A stretch of DNA of 17,118 nucleotides from Stramenopiles sp. TOSAG23-3 (taxonomy: Eukaryota; Sar), in the NCBI GenBank assembly GCA_900128585.1, contig LT642461.1, positions 1 through 17,118 of the forward strand, given 5' to 3'. Each line of letters begins with the position of its first letter. The stretch's first letter is position 1. A model generated the notes under the pieces. That model did not search any database, was not told the DNA's origin, and saw only the letters and a list, made by a program, of their open reading frames with translations. The position numbers and the translations under genes are program-made. Shown one piece after another: positions 16,405-17,118 of the stretch.

Positions 16405-16824
16405 TCAGCGGCGTGATTCCGAGCGCCGCAGCAGCTCGTGCTCCAGGTCCGACAAAATCTGCTCCGGAATATCGGGACGCTGGGTGCGGTCCGCTAGTGC
16501 AACCGTTAGATGATGGTCGAGCTCCTGCAGATGCTCATGCACCACTTCCGGAGCTTCCATAAGAGCACGCAGCGACATCTGCACGTTGTCGCGGGCCAAG
16601 CCCGGCTCGACGTAGCGCCTGTTCAGTCTCGACAGCACTCGATACACTTGTGGGATGCCCTCCCTCTGCACGTGTCTGATGACCAAAAACTTGGCTGCGT
16701 AGTAAGGGGCCCACTTGGCTGCGACCGTTCCGGCACGCTTCGCCAAGTGCCCAGCCGCCCCGGTGCGCAACACGATCCTTTTCAGCGCCGGGAGGATGGC
16801 ACCCAGCAGCGCCGGGGGTGGCAT
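16405..16824 (-). CDS. Hypothetical basic alpha-helical protein, possibly mitochondrial
   Basis: The predicted protein has 139 residues. It is GC-rich with G or C at most third positions, in contrast to the AT-richer gene just downstream. The N-terminal 45 residues have Leu, Ala, Arg and Lys and no acids, with amphipathic character (LPALKRIVLRTG, LAKRAGTVAAKW), compatible with a mitochondrial presequence or a membrane-surface helix. Residues 70-139 are helical and charged (VVHEHLQELDHH, ILSDLEHELLRR). I do not recognise the family. The ATG at 16824 has T at -3, a weak context. The stop lies only 46 nt before the next minus-strand ATG, far closer than other gene pairs here, which would fit a shared transcript or a mis-modelled single gene. 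The opposite-strand 198-codon frame is His/Gln/Arg-rich and looks like a shadow. Confidence 0.6.
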   Translation of the reverse strand: MPPPALLGAILPALKRIVLRTGAAGHLAKRAGTVAAKWAPYYAAKFLVIRHVQREGIPQVYRVLSRLNRRYVEPGLARDNVQMSLRALMEAPEVVHEHLQELDHHLTVALADRTQRPDIPEQILSDLEHELLRRSESRR

Positions 16825-17118
16825 ATATGTGTGAGTGCTAGGGGGCTAGCGCCTCGGCGAACACTAGCAACCCTTCTTCACACAATCTTAATTTCTCCAC
16901 TTGACAATTTATACATCAATTTCTTTCAATGGAACATACGCGAAAGGTCGAAAAAACAAAAAAAAATGTTTTTTCATCTAATTTTTGTAGTAACACACTT
17001 TTGGAGATACGTCCATTTCCGAGGTCGAAGTGGAGCTCAAGAAAATTTATATTTTAGGAGGAAGGGAGATAGAGCCGTAAATTTGCTACTCGATTTTTTG
17101 ACATGAAAAACAGGGATT
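16825..17118. other. Upstream region of the right-end minus-strand gene
   Basis: No gene is supported in this stretch. A short palindromic element, GCTAG-GGGG-CTAGC, lies at 16837-16850, just 13 nt upstream of the ATG at 16824. The rest is AT-rich with A and T runs (about 16951-16975) and reaches the window edge. Confidence 0.5.

Noticed and set aside
16510-17106. 198-codon plus-strand open frame at the right end
   Set aside because: His/Gln/Arg-rich translation antisense to the GC-rich minus-strand frame, running on into AT-rich spacer. It looks like a shadow.

Overview
This window looks like nuclear DNA of a microbial eukaryote (protist or alga). Genes are single, spaced and found on both strands, not in operons. 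Start codons mostly carry a purine at -3, AATAAA motifs follow several stop codons, one coding gene has a clear GT-AG intron with a CTAAC branch point, and several proteins are typically eukaryotic (RING-CH/FHA, IQ/PPP phosphatase, mitochondrially targeted folate enzymes, signal-peptide proteins). Coding DNA is of moderate GC, while the spacers are very AT-rich and loaded with GAA/CTT, ATTCG and GTT simple repeats. Introns are scarce. I cannot name the lineage; a stramenopile or similar intron-poor protist is only a guess.

Layout, left to right: a GAA microsatellite and AT-rich spacer; a small secreted eight-cysteine protein (649-1359, +); a protein joining a RING-CH zinc finger to a C-terminal FHA domain (1734-3011, +); then, converging on it, a mitochondrial-type monofunctional formate-tetrahydrofolate ligase (3424-5247, -). 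A 1.6 kb AT-rich spacer separates this from a divergently transcribed methylenetetrahydrofolate dehydrogenase/cyclohydrolase of FolD type (6861-7956, +, one 88-nt intron). Together the two enzymes would interconvert formate, 10-formyl-THF and 5,10-methylene-THF, presumably in the mitochondrion. Next come a short acidic-tailed protein of unknown role (8587-8922, +) and, tail to tail with it, a membrane-anchored short-chain dehydrogenase (8984-10003, -).

The right half holds a 761-residue IQ/PPP-phosphatase/EF-hand protein (10732-13017, +) that has lost several catalytic metal ligands and looks like a pseudophosphatase. After it come a 745-residue lysine-rich protein with a signal peptide and a short collagen-like stretch (13494-15731, +), and two unrecognised minus-strand genes packed unusually close together (16405-16824 and about 15925-16358). 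The second needs a frameshift or an unusual intron, and it contains a perfect 13-bp hairpin.

The most interesting items are the pseudophosphatase, the RING-CH/FHA fusion, the head-to-head mitochondrial one-carbon pair, the frame-broken hairpin gene, the open in-frame extension beyond the formate-THF ligase stop, and a recurring purine tract on the sense strand upstream of most genes. I found no tRNA, rRNA, transposon or CRISPR array.
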